The translations under genes were made by a program, and so were the position numbers. The notes under the pieces were generated by a model. That model was given only the letters and a program-made list of their open reading frames with translations, was not told the origin of the DNA and made no database searches. Positions 53,271 to 63,690 of a stretch of 64,000 nucleotides of DNA are shown here, one piece after another. This stretch comes from Phymatolithon calcareum (taxonomy: Eukaryota > Rhodophyta > Florideophyceae > Hapalidiales): assembly GCA_977006965.1 (NCBI GenBank), contig OZ345364.1:372001-436000 (forward strand). Reading direction: 5' to 3'. Numbering within the stretch: the first letter of the stretch is position 1; every line of letters starts with the position of its first letter.

Positions 53271-53534
53271 GTAACGGGGACGCATATATCGAACCCTATA
53301 AAAATGGTTTCCGACCCGGGCATCCCTTTGAAGGGCGGCGAATGAAGATTGTCTGCGTAGCGATATGGATGTTAAGCTGGACCATGGTCTGCACCTTGTG
53401 CAGCTTGGAGAGCTGTTTTGACATCAAGTACCACTCGTATCTGTTCAGGTCTACTAGAGTCGTAAGGATCCGGAGTTGTTCCATCAGCTACGAGAAATCC
53501 CGCAGTAAAAGAAAGAAAGAACCCTACAAGAACA

Positions 53535-54345
53535 GGGGGATATATGCTGATTTATTTTAAAAGCTTCCAAAGCCTCAATTTCAGTAACAGGACAGCTTCT
53601 CGCTGTTTTCGATACTCATCTCTCTACTCTCCTTCTAATATCTCCTTAATTCAAATTTCTCTCCCTGTGAGGGCCCGAGTAAGTCTTTTGCATTCATATT
53701 CCGTTTCTTGGTCCATCTTCATAGACCGTAGTATACGTTGCAACACGATAAGCTCCACCACAGCACCGGTCCCAAAGTATTTCGCCATAATGGATTTTCT
53801 CCACAAAGGAACTCTGTTGAAAATGACTCTCAGGCATCTCAACCGCGCAGTTCTGTCCCTTATATATAGCACTCCTGGTAGGTCGTTCGCTACGCCTATC
53901 GGGATTTTAACTGTCCGACCCTCTTCTTCCAACGACCAGACTTTGACTGTTGGTTGTAGGCGTCGTTTTTTGACACCATACCTTCTTCCGCTTGTTTCAG
54001 AGCTTCTTTAAGGTGTTCCTCTTCCCCGAAATACCCAATGTCCTTTGATACGTCTTCCAGATCATCTTCTTTTCCCTGATATTCTTCTGAAAGCTCCAGG
54101 AACTTCCTCCTTCTTACCAAGCTTAAGGCGAACCTTTCAGCCTGGTGCATTCTCCTCATCTGTGGGCTGGCGAGACGGTAGAGCACTCGCATTCTCTCCC
54201 TTCGATACTTGGCATATTTTCCGAAAACGTATCTGTGGAAAAGACCTTCTGATGCTTCAATTGCCGATAGTAGTCGTTTCGTGATCACAAGAACACCGCA
54301 GAGGAGATAGAATGGTCTAGGATCCAAAGTAATCCCACCACTTAT
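53535..54345 (-). mobile_element. LINE-A 3' part, longest C-terminal region
   Basis: On the minus strand 54327-53896 encodes RYVFGKYAKYRRERMRVLYR and RRMHQAERFALSLVRRRKF, a charged coiled-coil-like stretch, then after a frameshift (53932-53651) RTARLRCLRVIFNRVPLWRK, ELIVLQRILRSMKMDQ and ECKRLTRALTGREI. The 3' end at 53535 reads GGGGGATATATG in the + direction. Confidence 0.85.
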
Positions 54346-54404
54346 GGCAGGCTGTAAGTTTCAATGGACAAGACAACAGAATTTAACAACTGCGAAAACA
54401 TTGT

Positions 54405-54465
54405 TAGAATATTCGTAAGACTGTGAGGCTTTAAACTAAGAATCCATTTAACAGCCGGGACATAA
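54405..54465 (+). mobile_element. LINE-D tail fragment
   Basis: ATATTCGTAAGACTGTGAGG and the following CTAAGAATCCATTTAACAGC form the reverse complement of the junction at about 38093-38135, so the same LINE-D/unknown junction exists twice in opposite orientation. Confidence 0.5.
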
Positions 54466-54659
54466 TGGCCTTCAAAATATGGGACTCAAAAAAATCATAT
54501 CCGCTATTTACTTTATGCAAAAGAAACTGGTGCCAATGGCTTCGGAACCTTCCGATCTATCGATTGCCACATTCATCTTAGAGATGATCTCTTTTTCGCT
54601 GCAGCCAGAGTACGAAACAAAAATGGCGATTTCGGTACAAAATATGATAACCATCGTTT

Positions 54660-55835
54660 CGGGGAGTGAAGGGCACTTCTCTTGCAAGTGCGATCCGATG
54701 TGAAGTCAGCCAGAGGCTAAAAACCGCACCCACGCTGGCCAAAAACGCACGCAATTCCAACGCCCGCCATACTACTAGAATCTCTACAGTATTCGCTGCC
54801 CCATGCACTGGGCCTCGCCGCTATCAGGATGGCAGCGGATTTAAAATTTGGCGCCACCCCATATTCCTGTGTCCCGGTTGTTACAAAAAGTGCGCTGTTG
54901 TTACTCCGAGTTCAGGCTTTCGGAGTTTTGAAAATGCAATTTCAAGGAGCGAAGGTCGCTTATCTCCAACACCCAAAGTGGAGCTTGAGATCAAGAAGGT
55001 GGAGTCGATGTTCTTCGGCCAAATATTTGGGAAACCAGGCAGAAGGAGTGCGGATAGAAGCAGAGCGATGTGCCGTATTGTGAAGCCGAAGGACAGAAGG
55101 GATATACTTGCAAGACTTTGTGCGAAGACTAATGAGGCACGCGGAAAATCTTGAGTCAAAACCGACACAGGTGCGACAACCGAAGGAGATCGAAAACGCA
55201 AATCTGGACGTAACCCACGCCAAAGAAAACCCTCACCTCTTCAGAGCGGCGTATGAAACTACGCCTCGCACAAACATCAAGCAATACCAAAGACAAAAGA
55301 TCCTGGAAGCTGCCACGAAAGTCGAAGAAGGAAAAAAACGCCCCATCCCGAGTATCAAGACCACACTGCCACCTCACTTGTGCTTCAAGTCAAGGAGGTA
55401 CAGGACCCTGGCCATCAAATGGGCATTTGGAATGTTCCCGCCGATGAGCACCTCCGAGCTCATAGACCTAACTGGACAAACTGGAAAGGATGCTATCGAA
55501 GATCTCAAGTCAGGCCTATGGAAAGACAAGCTATCATATGAAGAAAGTGCTTTTACAAGGAGGGCACTCGACGAAATACTTGCCATGTATCAGGCGGCCA
55601 AGGCCACTCTCGAAACCTGAAACCCGCGACTCAAGACAGTGGAATATTTTTCCCCCTCGAGGCTCTAAGCCAGAGGTAGGTTTTGATATTTCCGCCAGAT
55701 CGTTTCGAAATCGACCACGCTAACATACAAGAACGATAGACCCTGTTTTTGGCCCAATGGCCTTCGCAAAGTTGCCCCAAGCGTCTGCAGATGCGTTGGT
55801 AACTTTTAAATAAAAAACTTACACTTCTTCTTCTT
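54660..55835 (+). mobile_element. LINE-C, longest copy
   Basis: 54660-54895 shares the CPGCY-ending frame with 37885-38113. It then has ESMFFGQIFGKPGRRSADRS (post-RT helix) and, after a frame change, a clean 55108-55620 frame with a Glu/Lys-rich linker and the C-terminal domain RRYRTLAIKWAFGMFPPMST ... ESAFTRRALDEILAMYQ-. The 3' UTR ends in AACTTTTAAATAAA and (TTC)n at 55835. 55362-55835 is nearly identical to 62719-63193. Confidence 0.85.
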
Positions 55836-56739
55836 ATCTCCAACATCGTGCTTGGAAGGCGTTGAGGAACGCCCTAAATTGTATTTTAGCGTCTCAAGGC
55901 CAGTATGTTTAAGAAATTGCAATTTGGATCAAAGATCAATTCGGATCTCGAGAAACAATACAACCTATAGCTCTTCAGGTCAGTCCGTCACTCGGCAGTT
56001 GATGCCAAACAAAGTCTGTCAACTTTTCTGGACATCACAAAGAGATCTTCCACAGAACAGTTTTGAAGTTACCGCAACGTGAGCCGTCACTGCAGTTCTT
56101 CTGCAATTGGACCATGTAACCATCCATTCAAGTTTTTACTCTCCCTTCCTAAGTAAGTTTTTCTTTAATTCCGAAGCGACACTCGCATGTCTGAACTCTT
56201 TCAAATATGAGAGGGAATTCCAGTTGTGCCCTGCATCTCTTTGCAGAAGCAATACAGTATCCTGTCCTCGAGAATTCGCGGAATCCAACACCCGCTCACG
56301 ATGGGGATCCAGAAAAGGGGTCCAGGATCATCTCCTTGGGATTTTGCTACGCTTCCAGGATATTACCGACATTACTTTAATTGTGCTCTGTACCCATCAT
56401 AGAACCGGATATAGTCATCATCAACCATCCCTCTTCTGAAAAAGGCTTCGCTCTGGCACAGAACATAATAACCACTGTCTGCGCACCTGGGAGGAATGTG
56501 AAGGTGGGCACTGTGCTGTGATTGAAAACGACGTTGGAAAATTTGATTGGTTCTCTCCCGCCCTGTTTTCGCAAGGTAAACTACTCGTACAAACCGCTGT
56601 TTGTTCGCAGCTTGTCTAAAGTTTGCATCTGAAATTCTTGCGGTTGCCATCCCAACATATTAGGCGGACTAGGAATTGGAAGGCACCCAAGTACTTAGTG
56701 GGATACAGTTCTAATTATTGAAGCAACCCTAAGAAACGC
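55836..56739. other. no gene confidently recognised
   Basis: A 92-codon minus-strand frame with a true ATG (56650 to 56372, MATARISDANFRQAANKQRF) is open but has no recognisable motif. The rest is unassigned. Confidence 0.3.
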
Positions 56740-56944
56740 TTTTGCGGTACTTAACGTGCTATCTCATCCCTAGGGACAACTTCAGGTATAAAATCGACTG
56801 CAGACTCGCCGAGTTCACTCAACACATGAGCACGACGCTAATGTCGAGTACATTCGGAACGGCAGCAGAGCGCCACCAGGAGACTGTACGCAAGAACCTA
56901 ATAAAGTATGAACTGCACTCCGGAGAAATGTTAAGAACGGAATA
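56740..56944 (+). mobile_element. LINE-E C-terminal fragment
   Basis: Encodes FTQHMSTTLMSSTFGTAAE and LIKYELHSGEMLRTE, matching the MST core of the other families and the start of the 61580 copy (SGEMIRTEKAL). Cut off by LINE-C sequence. Confidence 0.6.
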
Positions 56945-57046
56945 GAAGAAGAAAGGTAGATTTTTTTTTAAAACGACCCAAGGGTGGACCCAAAAACAGA
57001 CACAAGCCTGGGCTCCATGAAACGAACGCGCTCAGTATGGGTAGTA
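56945..57046 (-). mobile_element. LINE-C tail fragment
   Basis: AAGAAGAAAGGTAGATTTTT is the reverse complement of a family-C (TTC)n tail and UTR end. The body is short and diverged. Confidence 0.5.
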
Positions 57047-57880
57047 CCAATTATAGGAAACCACGAACAGTGCTCCTTCTTGCCGTAAAGGGATTCTAGA
57101 AGGGACTCTCAGCATGTTCATTCTTATCCCGAGATACGAGAGCCTCCATGCTTGATGAAGAACTCGCCGACCAGAACCACGAGCCATGAGGAGAAGACAC
57201 CAAGCAGAAAGGTTCTCTGTGAGTCTAGTGAGACAAAGGAAGCGCCTCGATGAGGCAGATGAGTATTCTGGGAGAGATGAAGACATTAAGGAGGCAACCA
57301 AGGACATAGAGTGCCTCAAGAAATATGAAGATCTGCAGCAAGCGCTCGAGAAAGACGAGGAGGGCTCAGTCTCAAAGAAAGGGCGACGAAAAGAAATAAT
57401 TGAGTTACGGGCAAAGGAAGAAGAGGGAAGATCGCTCGAGATACAAACTGATTCGAACAATCTACCGGTGGTTCTCCACGTAAGAGAAAGGTCGACACTC
57501 TTGCGATGCCTACGGTTGATATTCAACAGAGCACCTCTTTGGCGAAAATCAGTACTAGGTGCATGCTTTAGTGTCTGAGCCGTGGTTGAGATGGTCACGC
57601 TCCAACGCATTCTATCTTCATCCAAGATTAGTCCTGAAATTGAATATGACTGTAAGCGACTCACAAGAGCACTTGTTGGGAGAGAAATACGAATCAAGGA
57701 TATACTGAATAGTCAAACTAAGTTAGCTTAGAAAATCGTGCGAAAGCGGCCCTGTTACTCTTGAAGAGAGGTCTTGGGAGCTTTTAAAATAAATCAACAC
57801 ATATCCCCAATTATAGGAAACCACGAACGGTACTCCTTCTTGCCGTAAAAGGATTCTAGAAGGGACGCTCAGCATGTTCA
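57047..57880 (+). mobile_element. LINE-A 3' part flanked by 74-bp direct repeats
   Basis: The insert (57121-57806) encodes RRRHQAERFSVSLVRQRKRL, a Glu-rich helix, RSTLLRCLRLIFNRAPLWRK and CKRLTRALVGREIRIKDIL, with a frame break at about 57578, then the 3' terminus AAATCAACACATATC. The flanks 57047-57120 and 57807-57880 are 74-bp direct repeats with four mismatches, far longer than the 8-15 bp seen elsewhere. Confidence 0.85.
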
Positions 57881-58119
57881 CTGTCTTTACGTCGTTTTTC
57901 ATCCCTGTAAATCAGACCTTGTACACTCAATGGAAAACGATGGCGCCACGAGAGGTACCATCTTTGATTCCAGCAACAGCAAGGACGAGTGCGAAGTGTA
58001 ATTACAGCCGACCCCCAATGCAGTGTAGCGACAACAATGCCTAAACTTTCCCTCCGCTCCGCAGCACCCGGCCCCCGCGCCATCATGGTGTGCCGCGTCA
58101 CTCGTGCCCGCATTCCCAA

Positions 58120-59154
58120 ATGGCTCTTCGTCCCACCTGGGTGCTCATCCTTCTCCCCCACTTCCTCCTCCTCGCAACGCTCGCGCGGTGCACCTCGGCG
58201 CAGTCGCGCAATGTCTCCGACTGGCGCGTGAAAAACGGATTCCTCTTCTGCGGCTGCTCACCCAGTGCGCGCGGCGCCTCATCCGCCGTGTCGCGCATGC
58301 TCGTCCTCGGCCTGGTGCGCGCGCGTGCCGCGAACCGCCGCGCATTCGGCCAGTCCGCGAGCGCCCGATTCGCCATCGCAACGCGCACGCTCGGCGACGT
58401 CATGGCCGACTGCGCGGGCACGCATGGTCTCGAGGCGTGCGTCAACGCCGACGCGGGACAAATGCGCGTATACTGCTCGCGCGATGCTGAATCGGGCGCT
58501 GTGCTCGCACGCGAAGGTGATGTGCTGCGCGCCGCGATGGCGTGCGATAAGCGGTCGGCGACGCGGTCGCCGCTGCGCGCGGTCGCGGCGCCGACGGGCA
58601 CGCCGACAGCTGTTACGGAGACCCCGGAGCCGGGTCCGACGGCAGAGGGCGGCGTGTCGGAGGGATGCGTGGCTGTGGAGCATATACGGGGATACGTGTT
58701 GCAACATAGACGACATCTGCGAAGGGATGTGTTGTGCGGAAGGGGGTTTTGCGCGACGCCGAATCATATGATTATTGTGCGGGGTGGAATTACTAGCATG
58801 GGGAGATTGTGCGCGGATGAGGGGGGATGGAGATGCGTGCGAACGGTGAAGCTTGTGAACAATCTGAAACTGGCGGTGAATCGGAGGGCTGTTGTCAATG
58901 AATTCATTGCAGTGACGCCGTACGATGTGCGTTTTCCGAAGGCCGCGATATGGATTGTGCAGATGCTTGAGGACTCGCTCGCGCTTCTCACTGGGTCTTT
59001 GCTGCTTGGTGGGGTTGCGGCTTTTTGCGTTGTCGTTCAAGCAGGGATTCAGTTGCTGGGGATGCGCTCTGCAAGTTTTCGGAAACGAGTCATTGGCTTC
59101 GAAATGGAGGATTGGTCGTCATTTCTTGGTTTTGGGTTTCGATGGTTTGGATAG
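58120..59154 (+). CDS. surface-family gene 6: divergent GC-rich member
   Basis: 344 residues from the ATG at 58120; the open frame reaches ten codons further to a GTG, which is not needed. The signal peptide is MALRPTWVLILLPHFLLLAT. The N-domain keeps CGCSPSARG and EACVNADAG but has lost most of the paired Cys seen in genes 1-5 and is Ala/Arg-rich. The linker is very short. The conserved domain starts at residue 181 (EGCVAVEHIRGYVLQH), with GFCATPNHMIIVRGGITSM, VKLVNNLKLAVNRRAVVNEF and PYDVRFPKAAIWIVQMLED. A membrane helix follows, and then an unusual 30-residue tail (RVIGFEMEDWSSFLGFGF) in place of the usual short one. The first half is GC-rich unlike its relatives. No TATA box was found. 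A LINE-A copy ends about 240 bp upstream. Confidence 0.8.
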   Translation: MALRPTWVLILLPHFLLLATLARCTSAQSRNVSDWRVKNGFLFCGCSPSARGASSAVSRMLVLGLVRARAANRRAFGQSASARFAIATRTLGDVMADCAGTHGLEACVNADAGQMRVYCSRDAESGAVLAREGDVLRAAMACDKRSATRSPLRAVAAPTGTPTAVTETPEPGPTAEGGVSEGCVAVEHIRGYVLQHRRHLRRDVLCGRGFCATPNHMIIVRGGITSMGRLCADEGGWRCVRTVKLVNNLKLAVNRRAVVNEFIAVTPYDVRFPKAAIWIVQMLEDSLALLTGSLLLGGVAAFCVVVQAGIQLLGMRSASFRKRVIGFEMEDWSSFLGFGFRWFG

Positions 59155-59477
59155 TTTTGTGTCTGTCCGGACCTCCGGTAGACCATGTGCAGTTTGTAAA
59201 AGTATCAGACGATAGGGATTGAACAACGGCAATGTTATGGTCTTCCCCGTACACTTGGCTAAACTGATCCTGTGCCAATCATGGATGACCCGAACTTCCT
59301 CTTCATTCTGCTAATGCAGAAGGTGCGCCCAAGGACATCTTGGACTTTTAGCTATCCCGGGCAAAGTTTAGCAGAAATCAGGTCTTCTCTGGTCAATGGA
59401 GACAATCTCATTAGTTCCATCGGTGAAGAGTCGATGGGGATGAAGAATAAGCACCTCTTGCCACTGTTTTTTGGAGA
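59155..59477. other. no gene recognised
   Basis: 3' flank of gene 6. Nothing identifiable. Confidence 0.4.
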
Positions 59478-59612
59478 ACAAGAAGAACAGTTGAGGATTT
59501 TTATCAAAATTTGAAAGATAACAATTCAGATGCAGGCGCTTGGGGCAGCTTTGCGATGGCCATAGGGCCAAGAGCAAGGTCTATTTTTGTTTACAAGTCT
59601 CGTGATTAGGGA
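59478..59612 (-). mobile_element. LINE-C 3' UTR fragment
   Basis: GGCGCTTGGGGCAGCTTTGC and GGCCATAGGGCCAAGAGCA match the reverse complement of the family-C UTR, with an AAGAAGAA remnant of the tail at the left. Confidence 0.65.
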
Positions 59613-59926
59613 GCGCTCTTTCACTCTCTGAAATTCATGAAGTGGCTCCATCTCGAAGTCCAATTCGAAGCAGTATCTTCAGTGGTAAGGAAGTGAAATC
59701 CGATTAGTTGTAACGCAGAGAATATCACTATTTTTATCAATGTACTGTACCACTGCGGTACGGATGAAGAAGACAGGCAACGGTCTTGCGTGTCATTGTC
59801 CCATAAACGGCCGAATTAAATGGGTGCTGTGCTCTGCGTGGTAGGCATAGCTGTTCTAATATCAGGAATATACCCAGCCAAGGCAGCAGATCACCGCCAA
59901 AATACATAGTTTGGCGCCAGCGAAAC

Positions 59927-60520
59927 ATGGTCCGCCTCGTGCTTGTTACTGCATTCATTCTCGCTCTTTTATCCGTCACACTCTCCTGCCGCTGCCGCCG
60001 ACCCGACTTTCAAAATTCCTTCTACCGAGATGCAGCCCGCGGAACGCCCTTCACCCGTGCCTTCGTGCAGGGAAAGACACAGCCAGGTGGGCGAAACGGA
60101 AGGGTGACATACAAGCTATGGGTAAGCCAAGTGTATGCTGGATGCGCAAAGACCGAATATAAAACGGTCATGGCGGAGACTCGTGGAAGTTCTTCACTTT
60201 GCGGAGTCAGATTGGAGCCTAACGCTGAGTATCTACTTCCGCTCAAGTTGGACGGGACCAAGTCGAGAATTAACTCATCTCAGATCATTCGCACGGTGCC
60301 AAGGCTTAGGGAGGAAGAGAGAGAGTTTTTGGATAGCAAAATCATGTGCTGTAGGGACGAATGCTACTGTGGTAGCAATCAGTATCCTTTCCCCTGCGAC
60401 TCGATTGACAGGACGAGGCCGAAGTGCAAGGATGCGGTTCACAGCGAGAGTAATATTTGTGCTGGGTGTGAGGCGGAGTGGTTTACTTCAGCTGGTCTTC
60501 CAGCGTGCAAAGCACATTGA
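59927..60520 (+). CDS. TIMP/netrin-module-like secreted protein
   Basis: 197 residues. The signal peptide (VLVTAFILALLSVTLS) ends directly before CRC at residues 21-23. In tissue inhibitors of metalloproteinases the mature chain likewise begins Cys-X-Cys, and that first Cys blocks the protease zinc. Further matches to the NTR fold: QNSFYRDA after the CXC, a VTYKLWVSQVYAGC strand region, SSLCGVRLEPNAEYLLPLKLD like the CG....EYL.G..DG block, and IIRTVPRLREEE. A second Cys-rich part (CCRDECYCGSN, CKDAV, CAGCEAEW) could play the role of the TIMP C-subdomain. Likely role, by inference: extracellular metalloprotease inhibitor or matrix protein. Single exon, no clear TATA box. Alternatives are other NTR proteins without inhibitor activity. 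Confidence 0.68.
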   Translation: MVRLVLVTAFILALLSVTLSCRCRRPDFQNSFYRDAARGTPFTRAFVQGKTQPGGRNGRVTYKLWVSQVYAGCAKTEYKTVMAETRGSSSLCGVRLEPNAEYLLPLKLDGTKSRINSSQIIRTVPRLREEEREFLDSKIMCCRDECYCGSNQYPFPCDSIDRTRPKCKDAVHSESNICAGCEAEWFTSAGLPACKAH

Positions 60521-61020
60521 GAAAGCCGTGCTAAATATGAGGAATGAACTTAGGCGCACCAAGTTACGCATAGACTGGTTATCGCACTGGTCAAGACATA
60601 CCCCACCTGGGCGATATTCCTAATAAAGCACTTCTTCATGCAGCTACCAGTGCTCTATTCAAATGCCCCTCAATTGACAACTGTGAGAGATAGAATCTGG
60701 CGAACGCGCCATGCGCGACGACGACAATTCGAAAGACTGTGTGGGATTTACTGCATAACTATGAAGCTTTGCGTTGTCCCTCCCATAAACTCTTCTTCAC
60801 ATATATTCCCTGTTTTTTCTTTTATACGCCCATTTTCTCAACCACTGCAGCGCTCTGCGGCAACCCGGTGAATCTCCCTTGATTCCACAATGATGTCACA
60901 TTCCCAACCGTCAACCACTTGCAACTGTGTTTCAAGATAATTGTACGCTCGGCGTCCACATGCCGAGTGCTTGTCCTCCTGCAACTTGTCCTAGTGGAAG
61001 CCGGCTTATCTTAGTAGATG
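60521..61020. other. intergenic, no gene recognised
   Basis: 3' flank of the TIMP-like gene; AATAAA at about 60620 (CCTAATAAAGC) is a plausible polyadenylation signal. No ORF supported. Confidence 0.4.
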
Positions 61021-61411
61021 CAGCCGATTATCCCGGTCGACAAGCCGAATGAACTACCAGGAGTGTTACGTATAAGGGACAGAACGGCGCGGTTGAGATA
61101 CCTGAGATTTCTTTTCAACAGAGCTCCTTTCTGGAGAAAATCAGTTTTAGCGAAGTACTTTGGACACGGAGCTGTGGTTGAGCTCGTTGTGCTCCAACGC
61201 ACACTACGGTGCATGAAGATGGACCAAGAAGCAGAATACGAATGCGAACGACTCACTCGAGCCCTCACAGGGAGAGAAAACTCGGATTAAGGAGATATTT
61301 AGAGGCTAGTAGAGAGATGAATGTGGAAGATAGCGAGAAGCGGCCCTGTTAATCAAATTGAGGTTTTGGGAGCTTCTAAAATAAATCAACATATAACCCC
61401 CCCAGCCGATT
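61021..61411 (+). mobile_element. LINE-A 3' fragment
   Basis: The insert (61030-61402) is flanked by CAGCCGATT (61021-61029, 61403-61411). It encodes RTARLRYLRFLFNRAPFWRK, ELVVLQRTLRCMKMDQ and ECERLTRALTGRE, then the 3' UTR and AAATCAACATATAACC. Confidence 0.88.
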
Positions 61412-61571
61412 TCAACGTCTTTTCTGACGAGGCATACATGACCCAGAACAATGCCCTAGAATTTCACGTCCTTAATCTGCATCCCGATTAAACTGGTCCT
61501 GAGATAAATAAAATGCAAATTGGCTTGAATTTCACGGAAATGTGCGTATGTAGACCTCATTCGAACACTGC

Positions 61572-61799
61572 ACCAGGGCCTCCGGAGAAATGATAAGAAC
61601 GGAAAAGGCGTTAGACTCCATACTACTCTACAGCGTCACCATAATTGACAATATGGAAAACGACGAGTCCCTGTATTAGGGACCAGGCGATATACTAGAA
61701 TGAACAAGTTACGAAAAGCTGCTCCCGTACAGTGTTAGGAGTTTTAATGAGGGCTTTCAAATAAACAACTAAACAATTGCAAAAAAAATAAACCAGGGC
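61572..61799 (+). mobile_element. LINE-E 3' fragment
   Basis: The insert (61580-61791) lies between ACCAGGGC repeats (61572-61579, 61792-61799). Encodes SGEMIRTEKALDSILLYS and MENDESLY-stop, then a UTR ending AAACAATTGCAAAAAAAAT. Confidence 0.8.
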
Positions 61800-62202
61800 G
61801 TCTATACAAAACTTTTGCGACCGAGGCACGCGTATTGCCTGCTTTTGCACTTCCCCTCGAAATCTACTGTCCTGCATAATGGCAACCGACACTGCGAATA
61901 TAGGGGATTGCGAAAGGTGTTGATGATGAACTCCTCATGCGCGTCAACTTCCTAGCACAGTGCCATTGGGTTCGCCTTATTCTTGGATTAGAAGCGCAAG
62001 CACTCGCGCAGGAACAGGAACAGCTGCGCGTCATCAAAAAGGGTGCAATCCAACTAGCTTTCACCCTTCCGCTGTAGGGCTGTGTTGAGATTCGCGCGCA
62101 GTTGGATGCTAGCATCTATCCACGCGATATGCTCAGTCAAGCAAGAAAAGTATATATATATCAGGTTTTTCACAGCTTGAAGCAATCTTGTCAATGTTTT
62201 AG
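61800..62202. other. unassigned, one coding-like fragment
   Basis: A + frame near 61917-62078 reads DDELLMRVNFLAQCHWVRLI and LEAQALAQEQEQLRVIKKGA before a TAG. The composition looks protein-like, but there is no start codon or known motif. It could be an exon or transposon remnant. Confidence 0.3.
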
Positions 62203-62718
62203 TTTTTTTCAATTGAAATTTATTTAAATGCCTCACAGACTTACGAATATACGGGCAAGGCTTCCTAAGTTTCTACCTTCCAGTGTGTAGACCGTTCAAA
62301 CCTACGGCCTGCCATAGGCGGTGGGGAAAGTTTAGATCCTAAATCGTCCTACCTTCTGTGTGGTGTTCTTGTGCGTTCGCGGCTGGTGTTCCCGCTAACA
62401 GGCTTCAGAGCAGTCCTTCTTCGTTTTCCATGCACTCGATGATAGTCTTGCTGAATAGCAAGAGCTCGTTAAGTGCTTTCTCGGTACTCAGTCTTTTGTC
62501 TCCTTTCAGGTCATACCCTGATAGATTGTTTTCCAGCGTTGTCATGCGCTGTCGAGCTTGGTTTCCAAATTTTTCCATCATGATTATTGTTGACACCTGC
62601 GGAAATATTCCGCAGATGTACTGAAGCGCTAATTGCCTGTGCTTCACCTTCGGGAGTTTTAGGATTGCTGGTAGCTCGCTCATCTTTTCATACGAGATTC
62701 TCCTCTTCCTCTTCAACT
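62203..62718 (-). mobile_element. LINE-D 3' part
   Basis: The minus strand encodes KRRISYEKMSELPAILKLPK, KHRQLALQYICGIFPQVST and KALNELLLFSKTIIECMENE-, the family-D version of the shared C-terminal domain, in an open frame to 62405, then the 3' UTR with GTCTGTGAGGCATTTAAATA and an A-run at the left edge. Confidence 0.85.
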
Positions 62719-63195
62719 GCCACCACACTTGTGCTTCAAGTCAAGGAAGTACAGGACCCTGGCCATCAAATGGGCATTTGGAATGTTCCCGCCGATGAGC
62801 ACCTCCGAGCTCATAGACCTAACTGGACAAACTGGAAAGGATGCTATCGAAGATCTCAAGTCAGGCCTATGAAAAGACAAGCTATCATATGAAGAAAGTG
62901 CTTTTACAAGGAGGGCACTCGACGAAATACTTGCCATGTATCAGGCGGCCAAGGCCACTCTCGAAACCTGAAACCCGCGACTCAAGACAGTGGAATATTT
63001 TTCCCCCTCGAGGCTCTAAGCCAGAGGTAGGTTTTGATATTTCCGCCAGATCGTGTCGAAATCGACCACGCTAACATACAAGAACGATAGACCCTGTTTG
63101 TGGCCCAATGGCCTTCGCAAAGTTGCCCCAAGCGTCTGCAGATGCGTTGGTAACTTTTAAATAAAAAACTTACACTTCTTCTTCTTCTTCTTCCT
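62719..63195 (+). mobile_element. LINE-C 3' end, near-identical copy
   Basis: Matches 55362-55835 with only a handful of differences over about 475 bp, including one that turns a Trp codon of the C-terminal domain into a stop (GGAAAG to GAAAAG context near 62873). Ends in a longer (TTC)n tail. Joined head to head with LINE-D. Confidence 0.9.
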
Positions 63196-63690
63196 CCTCT
63201 TCAATTCGAGACGAGCTCCTTCCATTGTAAGGAATTTTGATCGAAGCATTTCGGCAGACTGTTTTGCTTGAATGTGTTTGATTGCTTCTACAAACGGTTC
63301 CCTGTTTCCACAGGGACAATGTCGTTCCTGGTAGACTGGAGCTTTTGAATGTTTCTGCTCTCAGGCGGCTTTTGTAGGTACCTCTTTTCTATGTCCTTTG
63401 TTCTCCTCGGCATCTTGAAGGCAAGGATTTCCCGTCTTTGATTGAGGGCTTGGATTCGGCACAGAAGTCGGAGTCTGTCTGACTTTCCTCTGGAGAGAGG
63501 ACCAAACATCTGGGTGAATAACGTTTTTCACAATGTCTTCTGTCCATGGCGTTAGATGCATTGAGTATTCCCAACGTGGCTGGATTAATGCCATGTACAC
63601 CTTGATGCACTTTTCGATGATCAGCCCTTTTTTGAATATTCCAAGTGTACGAAACTCGTACACGGCGAACCTTGCCTTCTTCAGCCGTTG
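63196..63690 (-). mobile_element. LINE-B-related RT fragment
   Basis: The minus strand encodes VYEFRTLGIFKKGLIIEKC, YMALIQPRWEYSMHLTPWT, FGPLSRGKSDRLRLLCRI and RREILAFKM with one frameshift near 63530. It lacks the catalytic RT core and the 3' end. Confidence 0.8.
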
